64,000 bases of DNA, from positions 62,001 to 126,000 of the forward strand of contig JAEUUO010000038.1 of assembly GCA_016787575.1 (NCBI GenBank). The letters are read 5' to 3'. The DNA is from Saprospiraceae bacterium. Lineage in GTDB: Bacteria; Bacteroidota; Bacteroidia; Chitinophagales; Saprospiraceae. Of the stretch, positions 1-8,566 are shown in pieces (position 1 is the first letter of the stretch; the number at the start of each line of letters is the position of its first letter). The notes under the pieces are model-generated. The model made no database searches, had not been told where the DNA came from, and saw nothing but the letters and a program-made list of their open reading frames with translations. Both the position numbers and the translations under genes were made by a program.

Positions 1-1520
1 CTAATACTATTTATATAATTATTTCCTATAATTGACTTTCCGAATTCAACAACACTTGTATCATTACAAAAAAATATTCCGCGAGATGTTCCCACCAATA
101 ATCCTCCCTTGTAATTTTCGCCGCAAATACTCCGCTCATCAATAATTAAATCTTGAAAAGAATGTTGAAAATATTTTGAATTTATATAATTCAAATTAAT
201 TATAGTTGTACCTAATCGAGTAAGCATATATAGCTTATTACTAAAATCAATTTGAATATTCTTGATACCAGTAAAGTTGATATTAGTAATTTTTCTAATA
301 TTAAGATTTATTTTATCTATTATAAACAATTCATTATCCGTTGCTATAATATAATTAAAATCTACTGAAAGAATGGACCTAATTCTATTAGAATTTCCAC
401 AATTTAAAGTTTTCCAAGTACCTGTTTTTAAATTAAAACTTGTAATGACCCCAATTTCATGTCCAAATAAAATATTCTCTTGATCTGCAAAAATAACAAA
501 AACCTCATCTGAAGCTAAAGGGCTATTATTTGAATTAAATATTAAACATTGATCGCCATAACTAAAAAATATTCCTCTATTTGTAGTAGTTAGCCAAGTT
601 CTTCTTAATTGATCTTCAAAAACAGTATTTATTGAATTTCCAAAATTATTAATTAATTTAATTGTGTTTGTTACTAAATTTAATTTAAATGATCTAGAAT
701 TTGTTTTAATAAATAATTCAACATCGTTTATAATTGAAGTATAAATAATTTTTTCATTAATCGTGAGATCAAATTCAATTTCCTTAATTACTTTGAAGTT
801 ACTATCTAATATACATGAATAATAAGAACTTAATACTAATATTTTACCATCATTCAAAACCCTTAAAATATTAAAATCTGATGAAAATTTTTGAATTGAA
901 TTGGCAGGTAGCTTATTACTAAATAATAATAAGTTACTCTTAACATCGATAAGCTTAATTGAATCTGAACAATTATACAAATCAATTCCAATTAATTTGT
1001 TATTTACTATTCCTAAGAATGAGATATCCTGATATAATTCTTTAATATTTGACGATTCAGATTTTTTATATACGTTTGAACTTAGAGAATTATTTAAATC
1101 CCAAGTAATATATACATTATTATCATAGGAAAAAAATGAGGCAATCCTTCCTCCTTCAATCCTATTTATCAAATCAAACCTTCTCACCGTATCATCCTTT
1201 ACATAAAATACCTCTCCTGCCAAATTGTAAAACCAGGGAGTTCCGGTTTCATCCATAAAAATATATGGGAAGTCCTGCCCTTTCATGTCTGGGATAAAGT
1301 ACTTTTTAAATTCTTTGCCGTCAAATCGGCATATTCCCTTTACTGTAGCAATCCATAAAAATCCATCTTTGTCTTGTTTGATACCATAAACAGTCATGCT
1401 TGGCAAACCATCGTCATCTGTAAATTGTCGATATGCAGGTGCTTGCGATTTTACTTGCAAACCTGAAAAAAAGAAGAGCAAAATCAGGAGTCCTAAATAT
1501 AAATTAAACCTTTCCTTCAT
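1..1520 (-). CDS. Two-component-regulator propeller-like sensor protein (3' end beyond window)
   Basis: An uninterrupted reading frame of 506 codons starts at ATG 1518-1520 and runs leftward off the window without a stop. A signal peptide is visible at residues 5-25 (hydrophobic run ending VKSQ). Next comes the phrase DDDGLPSMTVYGIKQDKDGF followed by LWIAT and GICRFDGKEF, typical of the first blades of regulator-propeller (Reg_prop) sensors. Later blades are degenerate, with one clear example around LRRTWLTTTNRGIFF. In this family a periplasmic propeller usually precedes a Y_Y_Y domain, a membrane helix and then a histidine kinase or LuxR/AraC output; that part lies outside the window, so the output type is unknown. 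The body is much more AT-rich than the first 100 codons. A TATATTTG box sits 24 bases upstream of the start. The propeller assignment is fairly safe; the signalling role is inferred. Confidence 0.7.
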   Translation of the reverse strand, partial: MKERFNLYLGLLILLFFFSGLQVKSQAPAYRQFTDDDGLPSMTVYGIKQDKDGFLWIATVKGICRFDGKEFKKYFIPDMKGQDFPYIFMDETGTPWFYNLAGEVFYVKDDTVRRFDLINRIEGGRIASFFSYDNNVYITWDLNNSLSSNVYKKSESSNIKELYQDISFLGIVNNKLIGIDLYNCSDSIKLIDVKSNLLLFSNKLPANSIQKFSSDFNILRVLNDGKILVLSSYYSCILDSNFKVIKEIEFDLTINEKIIYTSIINDVELFIKTNSRSFKLNLVTNTIKLINNFGNSINTVFEDQLRRTWLTTTNRGIFFSYGDQCLIFNSNNSPLASDEVFVIFADQENILFGHEIGVITSFNLKTGTWKTLNCGNSNRIRSILSVDFNYIIATDNELFIIDKINLNIRKITNINFTGIKNIQIDFSNKLYMLTRLGTTIINLNYINSKYFQHSFQDLIIDERSICGENYKGGLLVGTSRGIFFCNDTSVVEFGKSIIGNNYINSI

Positions 1521-1543
1521 GAGGCGATTGGCATTCGCACTAA

Positions 1544-1551
1544 CAAATATA
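1544..1551 (-). promoter_or_regulatory. Candidate -7 promoter box for the propeller gene
   Basis: On the minus strand the sequence reads TATATTTG, an exact match to the Bacteroidota -7 consensus TAnnTTTG. It ends 23 bases before the ATG at 1520. No good TTTG -33 box is present 19 bases upstream, so support is partial. Confidence 0.4.
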
Positions 1552-1893
1552 AATTGGATTTATTATAATTCCTATTTCTACAGAATCTTAATATCCAATT
1601 AAATACAACAGATTTAAATAGTATAATATTAAATTTAGCTTAAATAATAAAATTGCTTAATTCAATCATTCAAATAGCAAATTCAATCAAAAGCTAAACA
1701 AGCAAGAAAAGTATGCAATGCAAAAAATAAAATAATTCAATTGCCTTACTTAATAAATTTATAACACCATTTAATAAATTCAATAGTTTTTATTTGATCG
1801 CTCCAATTTATTTTATTTGCTTTGAACTGTTATTTAATTTACATCCTTTCGCGATCTGATTCTCCAATGCAGATCCAACACTATCAGAACACC
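1552..1893. other. AT-rich gap without a recognisable gene
   Basis: Very AT-rich spacer between the propeller gene and the hairpin at 1894. No reading frame with coding character was found on either strand. A possible weak promoter (TTTG at 1821-1824, 19 bases, then TCCTTTCG at 1844-1851) points toward the terminator at 1894-1925 and could produce an RNA of roughly 70 nt. Confidence 0.4.
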
Positions 1894-1925
1894 AAATGCC
1901 GGTTTGAAATACCGGCATTTTTTTT
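1894..1925 (+). terminator. Rho-independent terminator, no obvious upstream gene on its strand
   Basis: Perfect 10-bp stem AAATGCCGGT/ACCGGCATTT with a 7-nt loop, followed by a run of eight T on the plus strand. There is no plus-strand gene upstream within the window. On the minus strand, downstream of acyP, the same stem is followed by only three T, so it may act in both directions. It could also end a small RNA transcribed from the spacer to its left. Confidence 0.7.
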
Positions 1926-1944
1926 ACCTCAAATAAATTGAATT

Positions 1945-2220
1945 TTATCTTCGAATTGTAAATTCTGCCAATTCTTCAAATAAAATCAACTCTTCTGTAA
2001 ATTTTAATACTTCTGCCATCGGCGGACCATGCTTACACCAATTTTTAAATTGATCGATGCACTCTTCTTCCCCATAAACCCAAATACAAACCGATCCATC
2101 CTGATGATTTGAAACAATCCCTTTCAATCCGAGTCGGTCAGCTTCCTGCTTTGCAGAAACCCGGTACCAAACTCCTTGAACTTTTCCTTGAATCTTCCAA
2201 TAGCGGCCTATCTGTTTCAT
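1945..2220 (-). CDS. acyP: Acylphosphatase
   Basis: A 91-residue protein of the usual acylphosphatase length. It hydrolyses carboxyl-phosphate bonds of small acyl phosphates in the cytoplasm. The family signature GKVQGVWYR lies at residues 12-20, with the catalytic arginine at R20. The second signature, GIVSNHQDGSV, supplies the catalytic asparagine N38. The gene diverges from hmgA, with only 41 bases between the two start codons, and a TAAATTTG promoter box for this gene lies in that gap. The hairpin at 1894-1925 is just downstream. The family assignment is secure; the physiological substrate is not known for most bacterial members. Confidence 0.93.
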   Translation of the reverse strand: MKQIGRYWKIQGKVQGVWYRVSAKQEADRLGLKGIVSNHQDGSVCIWVYGEEECIDQFKNWCKHGPPMAEVLKFTEELILFEELAEFTIRR

Positions 2221-2243
2221 GATTTCATCGTACCTTTAAACTC

Positions 2244-2251
2244 CAAATTTA
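2244..2251 (-). promoter_or_regulatory. Candidate -7 box for acyP in the divergent acyP/hmgA gap
   Basis: The minus strand reads TAAATTTG, an exact TAnnTTTG match, 23 bases before the acyP start. On the plus strand TACCTTTA at 2231-2238 is a one-mismatch -7 box that could serve hmgA. Neither has a clear TTTG box upstream. Confidence 0.4.
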
Positions 2252-2261
2252 GTTATCCTCT

Positions 2262-3461
2262 ATGCATTATTTTCACCTTGGTGACATTCCTCCCAAACGC
2301 CATACCCAATTCCGGAAATCCAATGGCACTCTTTATCACGAACAGCTGTTTTCAACTGAAGGCTTTTCAGATCTGTACTCTATCTTGTATCATTGCAATG
2401 CTCCTACCCAAATTGTCCAGGTAGAAGAACCTTATTCTGTTAAAGCTAAAACCATCCATGACAAACAACTAAAACATCGCTGCTTAAAAGGATTCCAAAT
2501 TGATCCGGAACCGGATTATCTGAAAAGTCGAAAACCCATTTTGGTCAATAACGATTGTCAGATTATACTCTCAGCAGCTCAAGAAAGCAGCAGTTCCTAT
2601 TTTTTTAAGAATGCGGATGCCGATGAAGTCATCTTTGTACACGAAGGTACCGGCACTTTGAAAACAATGTACGGCAATATTCAATTTGCTTATGGAGATT
2701 ATCTGGTTATCCCCAGAGGCACCATTTATCAAATTCATTTTGATACTCCTCAAAATCGATTGCTCATTATTGAATCTGCAGGCCCGATAAGCTTTCCACA
2801 TCGATACAGAAATAGTTTTGGCCAACTTATGGAACATGCCCCTTTTTGTGAACGGGATATCCGTAAACCTTCCTTGTTGGAAACCTATGACGAAAAAGGA
2901 GATTTTCTGCTTTACATTAAAAAACAAGACAATATCTATCCTTATCATTATTTGAATCATCCCTTCGATGTGGTCGGCTGGGATGGCTTTGTATATCCTT
3001 TTGCATTTTCAATTCATGATTTCGAACCAATAACCGGCAGGGTTCATCAACCACCTCCCGTACATCAAACATTTGACGGGCGTAATTTTGTGATTTGTTC
3101 TTTTGTGCCACGGTTGTTTGATTACCATCCTCTTGCTATTCCCGCTCCATACAATCACAGCAACATCGACAGCGATGAAGTCCTGTATTATGTGGACGGT
3201 GATTTTATGAGCAGAAAACATGTTGAACGGGGAATGCTCACTCTTCATCCCGGAGGAATCCCACATGGCCCGCATCCAGGTACAGTAGAAAAAAGTATCG
3301 GCGCAAAAGAAACCCGTGAACTGGCTGTAATGATTGATACCTTTAAACCATTACTGATGACTGAACACGCTGTTAAAATAGAGGATGGGGCATATTATAA
3401 ATCATGGCTGGATGCAGGCTCTTCGAATGCAGGAATGCAGCTAAATGATATTACTTCTTAA
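2262..3461 (+). CDS. hmgA: Homogentisate 1,2-dioxygenase, copy 1
   Basis: A 399-residue enzyme that opens the ring of homogentisate to maleylacetoacetate, the step after Hpd in tyrosine breakdown. The cupin-type sequence matches the short homogentisate dioxygenases of Bacteroidota: GDIPPKRHTQFR near the start, FCERDIRKP around 196-203, RNFVICSFVPRLFDYHP at 274-290. Candidate Fe(II) ligands are H299 and E306 in NHSNIDSDE and H335 in GGIPHGPHPG. A clear paralogue is at 17929-19092, and this copy has a C-terminal tail about 12 residues longer. The gene precedes hpd by 90 bases, probably in one transcript. ATG 2262 is chosen because the conserved N-terminus begins within a few residues of it. Function is confident; why there are two copies is not explained. 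Confidence 0.88.
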   Translation: MHYFHLGDIPPKRHTQFRKSNGTLYHEQLFSTEGFSDLYSILYHCNAPTQIVQVEEPYSVKAKTIHDKQLKHRCLKGFQIDPEPDYLKSRKPILVNNDCQIILSAAQESSSSYFFKNADADEVIFVHEGTGTLKTMYGNIQFAYGDYLVIPRGTIYQIHFDTPQNRLLIIESAGPISFPHRYRNSFGQLMEHAPFCERDIRKPSLLETYDEKGDFLLYIKKQDNIYPYHYLNHPFDVVGWDGFVYPFAFSIHDFEPITGRVHQPPPVHQTFDGRNFVICSFVPRLFDYHPLAIPAPYNHSNIDSDEVLYYVDGDFMSRKHVERGMLTLHPGGIPHGPHPGTVEKSIGAKETRELAVMIDTFKPLLMTEHAVKIEDGAYYKSWLDAGSSNAGMQLNDITS

Positions 3462-3551
3462 ACTTGTCATTCCCTGTTGCATTCATTTACAACTCAACAA
3501 TTAAATAAATTTAATACGTCGTAAAATTTACAATTTTTAAATTTAAAAATC

Positions 3552-4676
3552 ATGCAAACACTAACAGAAATAAAATCACAAACACAAACAGATGCCTTTC
3601 CAATTTTAGGTACTGATTTTATAGAATTTTATGTCGGCAATGCAAAACAAGCTGCCCATTATTATCAAACGGCTTTTGGATTTGAATTGATTGCATACAA
3701 AGGACCTGAAACCGGAAATCGTGAATTTTGTTCGTATGTTTTAAAGCAAAATAAAATTCGCTTTGTTTTGACTTCGTCTTTATTTCCCGATCATGAAATC
3801 AATAAACATTTTCAAAAACACGGCGATGGGGTTAAAGTATTGGCTTTATGGGTTGAAGACGCAAAAAGCTCCTATGAAACTGCATTATCACGAGGTGCAG
3901 AATCTGCATTCGAACCCATTAAATTGCAAGATGAGCACGGTGAAGTAATTCTTGCAGGAATCAAAACTTACGGTGAAACAATACATACCCTTGTTGAACG
4001 AAAAAATTATTCGGGCATATTTCTGCCGGGTTTTGTAAAAAAAGAAAGCTTATTAAAATCCGTATCTACAGGTTTAAACTATGTAGATCATTGTGTTGGC
4101 AATGTTGAATTGGGACAAATGAATCGCTGGGTTAAATTTTATCAAGATGTATTGGGTTTTAAATTATTAATCACTTTTGACGATAAAGATATTTCAACCG
4201 AATTTACTGCATTAATGAGTAAAGTGGTATCCAATGGAAATGGTTATATCAAGTTTCCGATCAACGAACCGGCTGAGGGGCGAAAAAAATCACAAATTGA
4301 AGAATACATTGATTTCTATCACGGTGCCGGAGTACAACATATTGCAATTGAAACTGACAACATATTAAAAACAGTTGACCAACTACGTAAAAATGGAGTT
4401 GATTTTCTCTATGTGCCTGACAATTATTATGATACTGTTATGGACCGTGTTGGGCATATTGACGAAAATATAGAAGAAGTCAAACGTCTTAATATTTTAG
4501 TGGACCGCGATGAGGATGGGTACTTACTCCAAATATTTACCAAACCAGTCCAGGACAGACCTACTGTTTTTTTTGAAATCATCCAACGTCGTGGTGCCAA
4601 ATCTTTTGGCAAAGGCAATTTTAAAGCTTTATTTGAGGCCATCGAACGTGAACAAGAATTGAGAGGCAATTTGTAA
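3552..4676 (+). CDS. hpd: 4-hydroxyphenylpyruvate dioxygenase, copy 1
   Basis: A 374-residue Fe(II) enzyme that converts 4-hydroxyphenylpyruvate to homogentisate. It has two vicinal-oxygen-chelate halves. The ligand triad of the family is present: H180 in YVDHCVGNV, H263 in VQHIAIETDN and E342 in FFEIIQRRGAKSFGKGNF. The C-terminal sequence is the typical HPPD ending rather than that of hydroxymandelate synthase, though distinguishing the two by eye is not absolute. By hand count it matches the second copy (16678-17832) at 225 of 364 ungapped positions, about 62 percent. It follows hmgA in the same direction, so the pair forms a two-gene tyrosine catabolic unit. A purine-rich stretch follows the stop codon. 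Confidence 0.92.
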   Translation: MQTLTEIKSQTQTDAFPILGTDFIEFYVGNAKQAAHYYQTAFGFELIAYKGPETGNREFCSYVLKQNKIRFVLTSSLFPDHEINKHFQKHGDGVKVLALWVEDAKSSYETALSRGAESAFEPIKLQDEHGEVILAGIKTYGETIHTLVERKNYSGIFLPGFVKKESLLKSVSTGLNYVDHCVGNVELGQMNRWVKFYQDVLGFKLLITFDDKDISTEFTALMSKVVSNGNGYIKFPINEPAEGRKKSQIEEYIDFYHGAGVQHIAIETDNILKTVDQLRKNGVDFLYVPDNYYDTVMDRVGHIDENIEEVKRLNILVDRDEDGYLLQIFTKPVQDRPTVFFEIIQRRGAKSFGKGNFKALFEAIEREQELRGNL

Positions 4677-4871
4677 GAAGGGAAAGAGGATAGGAGGACA
4701 AGAGGATCAGAAGATTTAATTTATTGCTATTTTATTGACTTTTGACTTCTTCTGCTGACTACTGATTTCGGTAATGATACAATTCTGCTATGTTGAAATT
4801 ATAAAAATTAAATGGATGGTTTTTAAAAATCTATCGGGCATTTATGTCAGATATATAGGATTGTAGCATTA

Positions 4872-4973
4872 CAAGATTGTAGCATTCTAAAATTGTAGTA
4901 TTTCTTACTGACTATAGACTTCTTTTCTATTGACTAACATTGCAAGATTGTAGCATTCTAAAATTGCAGTATT
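4872..4973. repeat. 31-bp direct repeat in the gap after hpd
   Basis: Two copies of a 31-bp sequence (4872-4902 and 4943-4973) differ at one base. Both contain the core GATTGTAGCATTCTAAAATT. A partial third copy (ATTGTAGCATT) lies at 4860-4870. The rest of the 374-base gap (4677-5050) holds a purine-rich tract after hpd, loosely repeated TTGACT/GACTTC words and the terminator at its right end. I see no gene in it. Confidence 0.75.
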
Positions 4974-4992
4974 CGCTTCAGACTTCCCCGCT

Positions 4993-5024
4993 AAAAAAAA
5001 AGCCCTTAGATTGCTCTAAAGGCT
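4993..5024 (-). terminator. Terminator of the 7196-5051 operon
   Basis: On the minus strand the stem AGCCTTTAGA/TCTAAGGGCT (one mismatch, loop GCAA) is followed by nine T. It lies 27 bases after the stop codon of the tail-fibre-like gene. Confidence 0.85.
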
Positions 5025-5050
5025 TTAATTAGATTTATAATAAAATGAGA

Positions 5051-6697
5051 TTAATCTTGTCTTTCGAATGCTTGATTTACTTCTGGAATTGAACTTGGAA
5101 TTCTAACAGGAGTTGGAGTTTCCAAACCTTTAATACGTACAGCTTTATAATCTTCATAGCCCTTACGCACTGCTTTTGCTTCCCAATCAAAACTGTAGTT
5201 GCCTTTACCTTGACGCAATTCTTTTACTCTGATGCCTTTGGCAGTTTTTTCTATGACTGCCATACCTTCAGAAGATGCTGAATTTGGGGTCAGATTTATT
5301 GTCATGGTAGCTGGATTAATAACCAATTCAAAATGTTCTGAAAATGGAACAAATGCCTCGCCATTGACTAACTGTGCTGTACCTCTTTCATATGCAGCGG
5401 CTTCAGGACCTTCAATAGATGCATACCATATTTCTTTCTTGGGGTCTTTTGGGTGATCCATCCAGAAATTTTTAACATTTGCTGCAATAACTGATTGTGT
5501 TCCGTTAACGTAAATTCCACCAATTAATTGACTTGAATTATTTGGATTAAACACACCTACATAAGGTACAACTGTATTGTTGACATTGGCCGCTGTGATC
5601 ACACCACCTGGTCTGCCACCTACCGCATTGTAAATCTGTCCTACTCCATCAAAAGCACTGTTAACAACACCTAAAATTCTTAAAGCTGTTGCACCATTGT
5701 ATCCTTGATTTAATAAAACAAATTCATTGGTAACACTGCTTTTCGAACTTCCATTCAAAGTATTGGTAATTCTACCAATCTGAAAAGTGTCTTTATCAAA
5801 ACGCAGGTAATGTTGTGCAAACGTTGTTGGGTATTCTTTTACATAAGAACCATATGCAATTTCTTTTCCTAATGCATTGGCTGGTTTAGTCCAAAATTCT
5901 TCATACCAATCTGTTGGACCAGAAACAGTTCGGCGTATTGCATTGGGTCTAAAGTTTAATGCAAAGGATGCTTGATTTAAAGGAGCTGCACCCTTTGGAT
6001 CAAAAACGATGCTTTGACTTCCGTCAACATAACTAAGCAAATTGCCATTTTTAGTCCAAAGACTAGCTCCGCCTGAAGGTAAGGTAACAATACCCCCATT
6101 CTTACTTAGAATAAGTTGATTGGTTGTGGTATCTAAAACCAAGGTTTGAATTTCGTTTGTTGGATCTGCATCAGCATCGTTTTTCAAGCCAGTCAAATCC
6201 ACTGAATTACCTTGAGAAATAGCCAGCATATTTGTTGCCGGAGTAAATGTCAGATTTTGCAATTCGTTTTGCGGATTGGAGTCAGCGTCTCCTTGTACTG
6301 CTGATTGCGCTTTCATTGCATAGGCTGCAACCGGAACAGCAAGAATAGGAGAAACTCCCATCGGTGCGAATTGAGCACCTCCTGTAACATCCATATCAAC
6401 TTTTAATTGAAATCCACCTGCGGCCCAATCAATTGTTGAACAAGAACCTGTTGGATTGGTGCCTTGACAAACATTCACACTAAATAAACCAATAGCAGAA
6501 GTAGTCACTGCGTGTACTTCTGAATAAACAGGTGAATTGCCCGCATTTAAAATTGTCAAACGCAATGCAATTGCCTGATTGTTTATACTTGCATTTTGAG
6601 CATTACGTGCAACACCCTGATATTTAAAAGCAGGACTTTGGCTGTATGAAATGCCTATCGCAAAAACACAAATCAGTAATGTAAAAAACTTGTTCAT
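5051..6697 (-). CDS. Secreted tail-fibre-like surface protein
   Basis: A 548-residue exported protein with a signal peptide (residues 1-19, ending SYSQ). The first 130 residues (FKYQGVARNAQNASINNQAI, later PILAVPVAAYAMKAQ) form the N-terminal domain common to Bacteroidota surface proteins that resemble phage tail fibres. Short repeats with DADADPTNEIQ and a related DSNPQNELQNL follow around 138-200, as in trimeric fibre shafts. The C-terminal part (IEGPEAAAYERGTAQLVNGEAFV, then KELRQGKGNYSFDWEAKAVRKGYEDYKAVR) is a widespread uncharacterised domain of the same proteins. No T9SS C-terminal domain is seen. The gene lies 22 bases after a small T9SS cargo gene, so the two probably share a transcript that ends at 4993. 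The surface location is inferred and no binding partner can be named. Confidence 0.7.
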   Translation of the reverse strand: MNKFFTLLICVFAIGISYSQSPAFKYQGVARNAQNASINNQAIALRLTILNAGNSPVYSEVHAVTTSAIGLFSVNVCQGTNPTGSCSTIDWAAGGFQLKVDMDVTGGAQFAPMGVSPILAVPVAAYAMKAQSAVQGDADSNPQNELQNLTFTPATNMLAISQGNSVDLTGLKNDADADPTNEIQTLVLDTTTNQLILSKNGGIVTLPSGGASLWTKNGNLLSYVDGSQSIVFDPKGAAPLNQASFALNFRPNAIRRTVSGPTDWYEEFWTKPANALGKEIAYGSYVKEYPTTFAQHYLRFDKDTFQIGRITNTLNGSSKSSVTNEFVLLNQGYNGATALRILGVVNSAFDGVGQIYNAVGGRPGGVITAANVNNTVVPYVGVFNPNNSSQLIGGIYVNGTQSVIAANVKNFWMDHPKDPKKEIWYASIEGPEAAAYERGTAQLVNGEAFVPFSEHFELVINPATMTINLTPNSASSEGMAVIEKTAKGIRVKELRQGKGNYSFDWEAKAVRKGYEDYKAVRIKGLETPTPVRIPSSIPEVNQAFERQD

Positions 6698-6719
6698 TTT
6701 GTAAAATTTTATAAATACA

Positions 6720-7196
6720 TTATTTTAATTTCTCTAGAATAAATTGTTGGGTTTGGTTCCCTTTTGAAGTTTCAAGAATATACGATCCGGATGGAAGAAA
6801 ATCCATTTCCAATGAATGGACACCATGCTCCACCTGATATTCAGAAATGCACTGTCCGTGAATACCTATCAAATGAAAACTCAAACGTTCTCCCGTCTTA
6901 TTTTCTATAGTCAACTGGGAAATGAATGGATTTGGATAAATTTTTAATCCCTCAATTCCTGGATTTTGAGTAGAAACAATGGTTAAATTGGTTTGGTGAA
7001 ATCCCTGGGTTAAAATGCTGCCGCCTGAAACCAATGTTTCTGTAGCCAGTTCTCCTAAAGTCCATTCAATACTTAAATTATTGGCCTTCATGACAGCACC
7101 CGCACTGCTTAAGACGGTTGGGGTAATCTTTTGAGTTAGTCCAACATTCCACAAAACAAAGACCAGTAAGATTCCAATTCCATGCTTCATATTCAA
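6720..7196 (-). CDS. Small T9SS-sorted secreted protein
   Basis: A 158-residue protein with a signal peptide (1-21) and a short N-terminal segment (VLSSAGAVMKANNLSIEWTL then GELATET, ILTQGFHQ) that commonly precedes sorting domains in Bacteroidota. Residues about 83-158 (GLKIYPNPFISQLTIENKTG ... LPSGSYILETSKGNQTQQFILEKLK) form a type A T9SS C-terminal domain, which directs export across the outer membrane and attachment. Almost nothing but signal and sorting domain is present, so the mature product is tiny. It is the first gene of a probable two-gene operon with the fibre-like protein. Confidence 0.8.
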   Translation of the reverse strand: MNMKHGIGILLVFVLWNVGLTQKITPTVLSSAGAVMKANNLSIEWTLGELATETLVSGGSILTQGFHQTNLTIVSTQNPGIEGLKIYPNPFISQLTIENKTGERLSFHLIGIHGQCISEYQVEHGVHSLEMDFLPSGSYILETSKGNQTQQFILEKLK

Positions 7197-7503
7197 TTTT
7201 TAAAAGATAAAAATACTAAAGTCTCTCAATCAATAAGGCAATTGGCAGGATCCATATCAAATAATTAATTAACTAATGTGTATATAATTGATTATAAGAT
7301 ATTAACACATATAATAAATAATAATATTAGTATTTATTTTTAATAAGCCAATGACCAGAGATGAACTGGATTGTCCCGAGATATTTAGCATAAAATAGAA
7401 AGCCTTTCAATTCTAACATTCTAAAATTCATTTAGAATGTAGTTCAAGCCAGTTCGTTTGTTAAAATAACAAGACACCTGAGTTACGAAACCTAAAAATA
7501 GTG
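7197..7503. other. AT-rich gap with one perfect hairpin
   Basis: A 307-base gap between ferritin and the T9SS cargo gene. It holds very AT-rich sequence (about 7260-7345), the outer words ATGTGT and ACACAT forming a weak inverted repeat, and a perfect 10-bp hairpin ACATTCTAAA/TTTAGAATGT at 7416-7440 with a 5-nt loop and no T tract on either side. The promoter of the leftward operon should be here, but no full consensus is visible. Confidence 0.5.
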
Positions 7504-8022
7504 CTAGGCTTTTGCTTCAGTACTTACGATTTGTTTATTAATCGCCTCAACTTCCTTATCAATATAATATAAACACATTGGACCCTCTCCTATCAATTGT
7601 ATTTTATCTAAAATTTTCATAACAACGGCCTCCTCTTCGCGTTGCTCAGAAACATACCACTGAAGAAAATTTTGCGTAGAATGATCATTGAGTTTTTGAG
7701 TCTCATTGATTAAATCATGGATCGATTGGGTAACTTCTTTTTCTTGTGCAAACGTTTGATTGAAGATGTCATAAATGCTTTTGTAATCGGACTTGGGCTT
7801 TTTAATTGAAGGTATAATGGGTTGCCCGTTACGCTCAATTAAATAGGCCAGAATTTTCATCATGTGCATATGTTCTTCTTCTGCCTGGCGGTAAAAAAAT
7901 TGCGAACATCCTTCCATGCTTTTTTGATCACACCAAACAGCCATTGCTAAATAACTATAACTTGAAAAAGCTTCTTTTTCCAGTTGGTTGTTTAATGCCA
8001 ATTCCATTTTCTTATCTAACAT
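7504..8022 (-). CDS. ftnA: Ferritin (non-heme iron storage)
   Basis: A 172-residue bacterial ferritin that oxidises Fe(II) and stores ferric mineral in a 24-subunit shell. The ferroxidase residues stand at the same numbers as in E. coli FtnA: E17, E50, H53, E94, Q127 and E130, within LEKEAFSSYSYL, AEEEHMHMM and WYVSEQREEE. Length is normal for the family. The start is preceded by AAGGA, a rare Shine-Dalgarno-like match in this window. The gene stands alone between the phosphatase gene (39 bases upstream, same direction) and an AT-rich gap. No Fur box was recognised by eye. Confidence 0.94.
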   Translation of the reverse strand: MLDKKMELALNNQLEKEAFSSYSYLAMAVWCDQKSMEGCSQFFYRQAEEEHMHMMKILAYLIERNGQPIIPSIKKPKSDYKSIYDIFNQTFAQEKEVTQSIHDLINETQKLNDHSTQNFLQWYVSEQREEEAVVMKILDKIQLIGEGPMCLYYIDKEVEAINKQIVSTEAKA

Positions 8023-8061
8023 AGTTCCTTTTTTTATTAAAACAATTTATTTTATAGAAAG

Positions 8062-8511
8062 TTAAAGATACTTCTGCACAATTTGTTCACAGGCTATTTG
8101 GATTAATTTTCCGGATTCCTGAAACCGGTTGTCATAATAAGGGTCTGGTACTTCTTCTGCATTTTGCACATTGGCATATTTCAATAGCAAATGCGCTTTC
8201 TCAGAAATGTCGCGATCCCCACCAAGTTTCTTTACATAATTTAAGTTTTGGCGATCCATTGTCAAAATTAAATCGAAGGATTCCAAATCCTGAGCCTGAA
8301 TTTTGCGACTGACCTGCTTTGAAATATCCAATCCATGCTTCTTCATTTCCAGAATGGCTCTGGGATCTGGATGCTCCCCATCATGAAAACCATTAGTTCC
8401 AGCTGAATCAACGGTCCAGTCCAATTGATATTTTGCAATCAATCCCTCCATAAACCCATGTGCCATTGGGGATCTGCAGATATTTCCGAGACAAACCATT
8501 AAAATCTTCAT
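8062..8511 (-). CDS. Low-molecular-weight protein-tyrosine phosphatase
   Basis: About 149 residues counted from ATG 8509-8511. The phosphate-binding loop CLGNICRS (C7 nucleophile, R13) follows MKILMV, and the general-acid loop DPYYDN lies near the C-terminus (VPDPYYDNRFQESG), as in LMW-PTPs. In bacteria such enzymes dephosphorylate tyrosine kinases that control polysaccharide export, or other targets. An in-frame ATG at 8566-8568 would add 19 residues that do not belong to the family and would overlap the start of the divergent glycosyltransferase, so the internal start is preferred. The gene diverges from the glycosyltransferase at 8567, which fits a role in envelope sugar metabolism but does not prove it. 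Confidence 0.9.
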   Translation of the reverse strand: MKILMVCLGNICRSPMAHGFMEGLIAKYQLDWTVDSAGTNGFHDGEHPDPRAILEMKKHGLDISKQVSRKIQAQDLESFDLILTMDRQNLNYVKKLGGDRDISEKAHLLLKYANVQNAEEVPDPYYDNRFQESGKLIQIACEQIVQKYL

Positions 8512-8566
8512 TCGGAAAATTAACAAGAAATCCAGAATTGCTTTATTTCTTTGCATACAATTCATC

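Noticed and set aside
1396..1602. A 68-codon plus-strand frame near the left edge
   Set aside because: It lies antisense to the start of the propeller protein, whose signal peptide and conserved first repeat are clear on the other strand.
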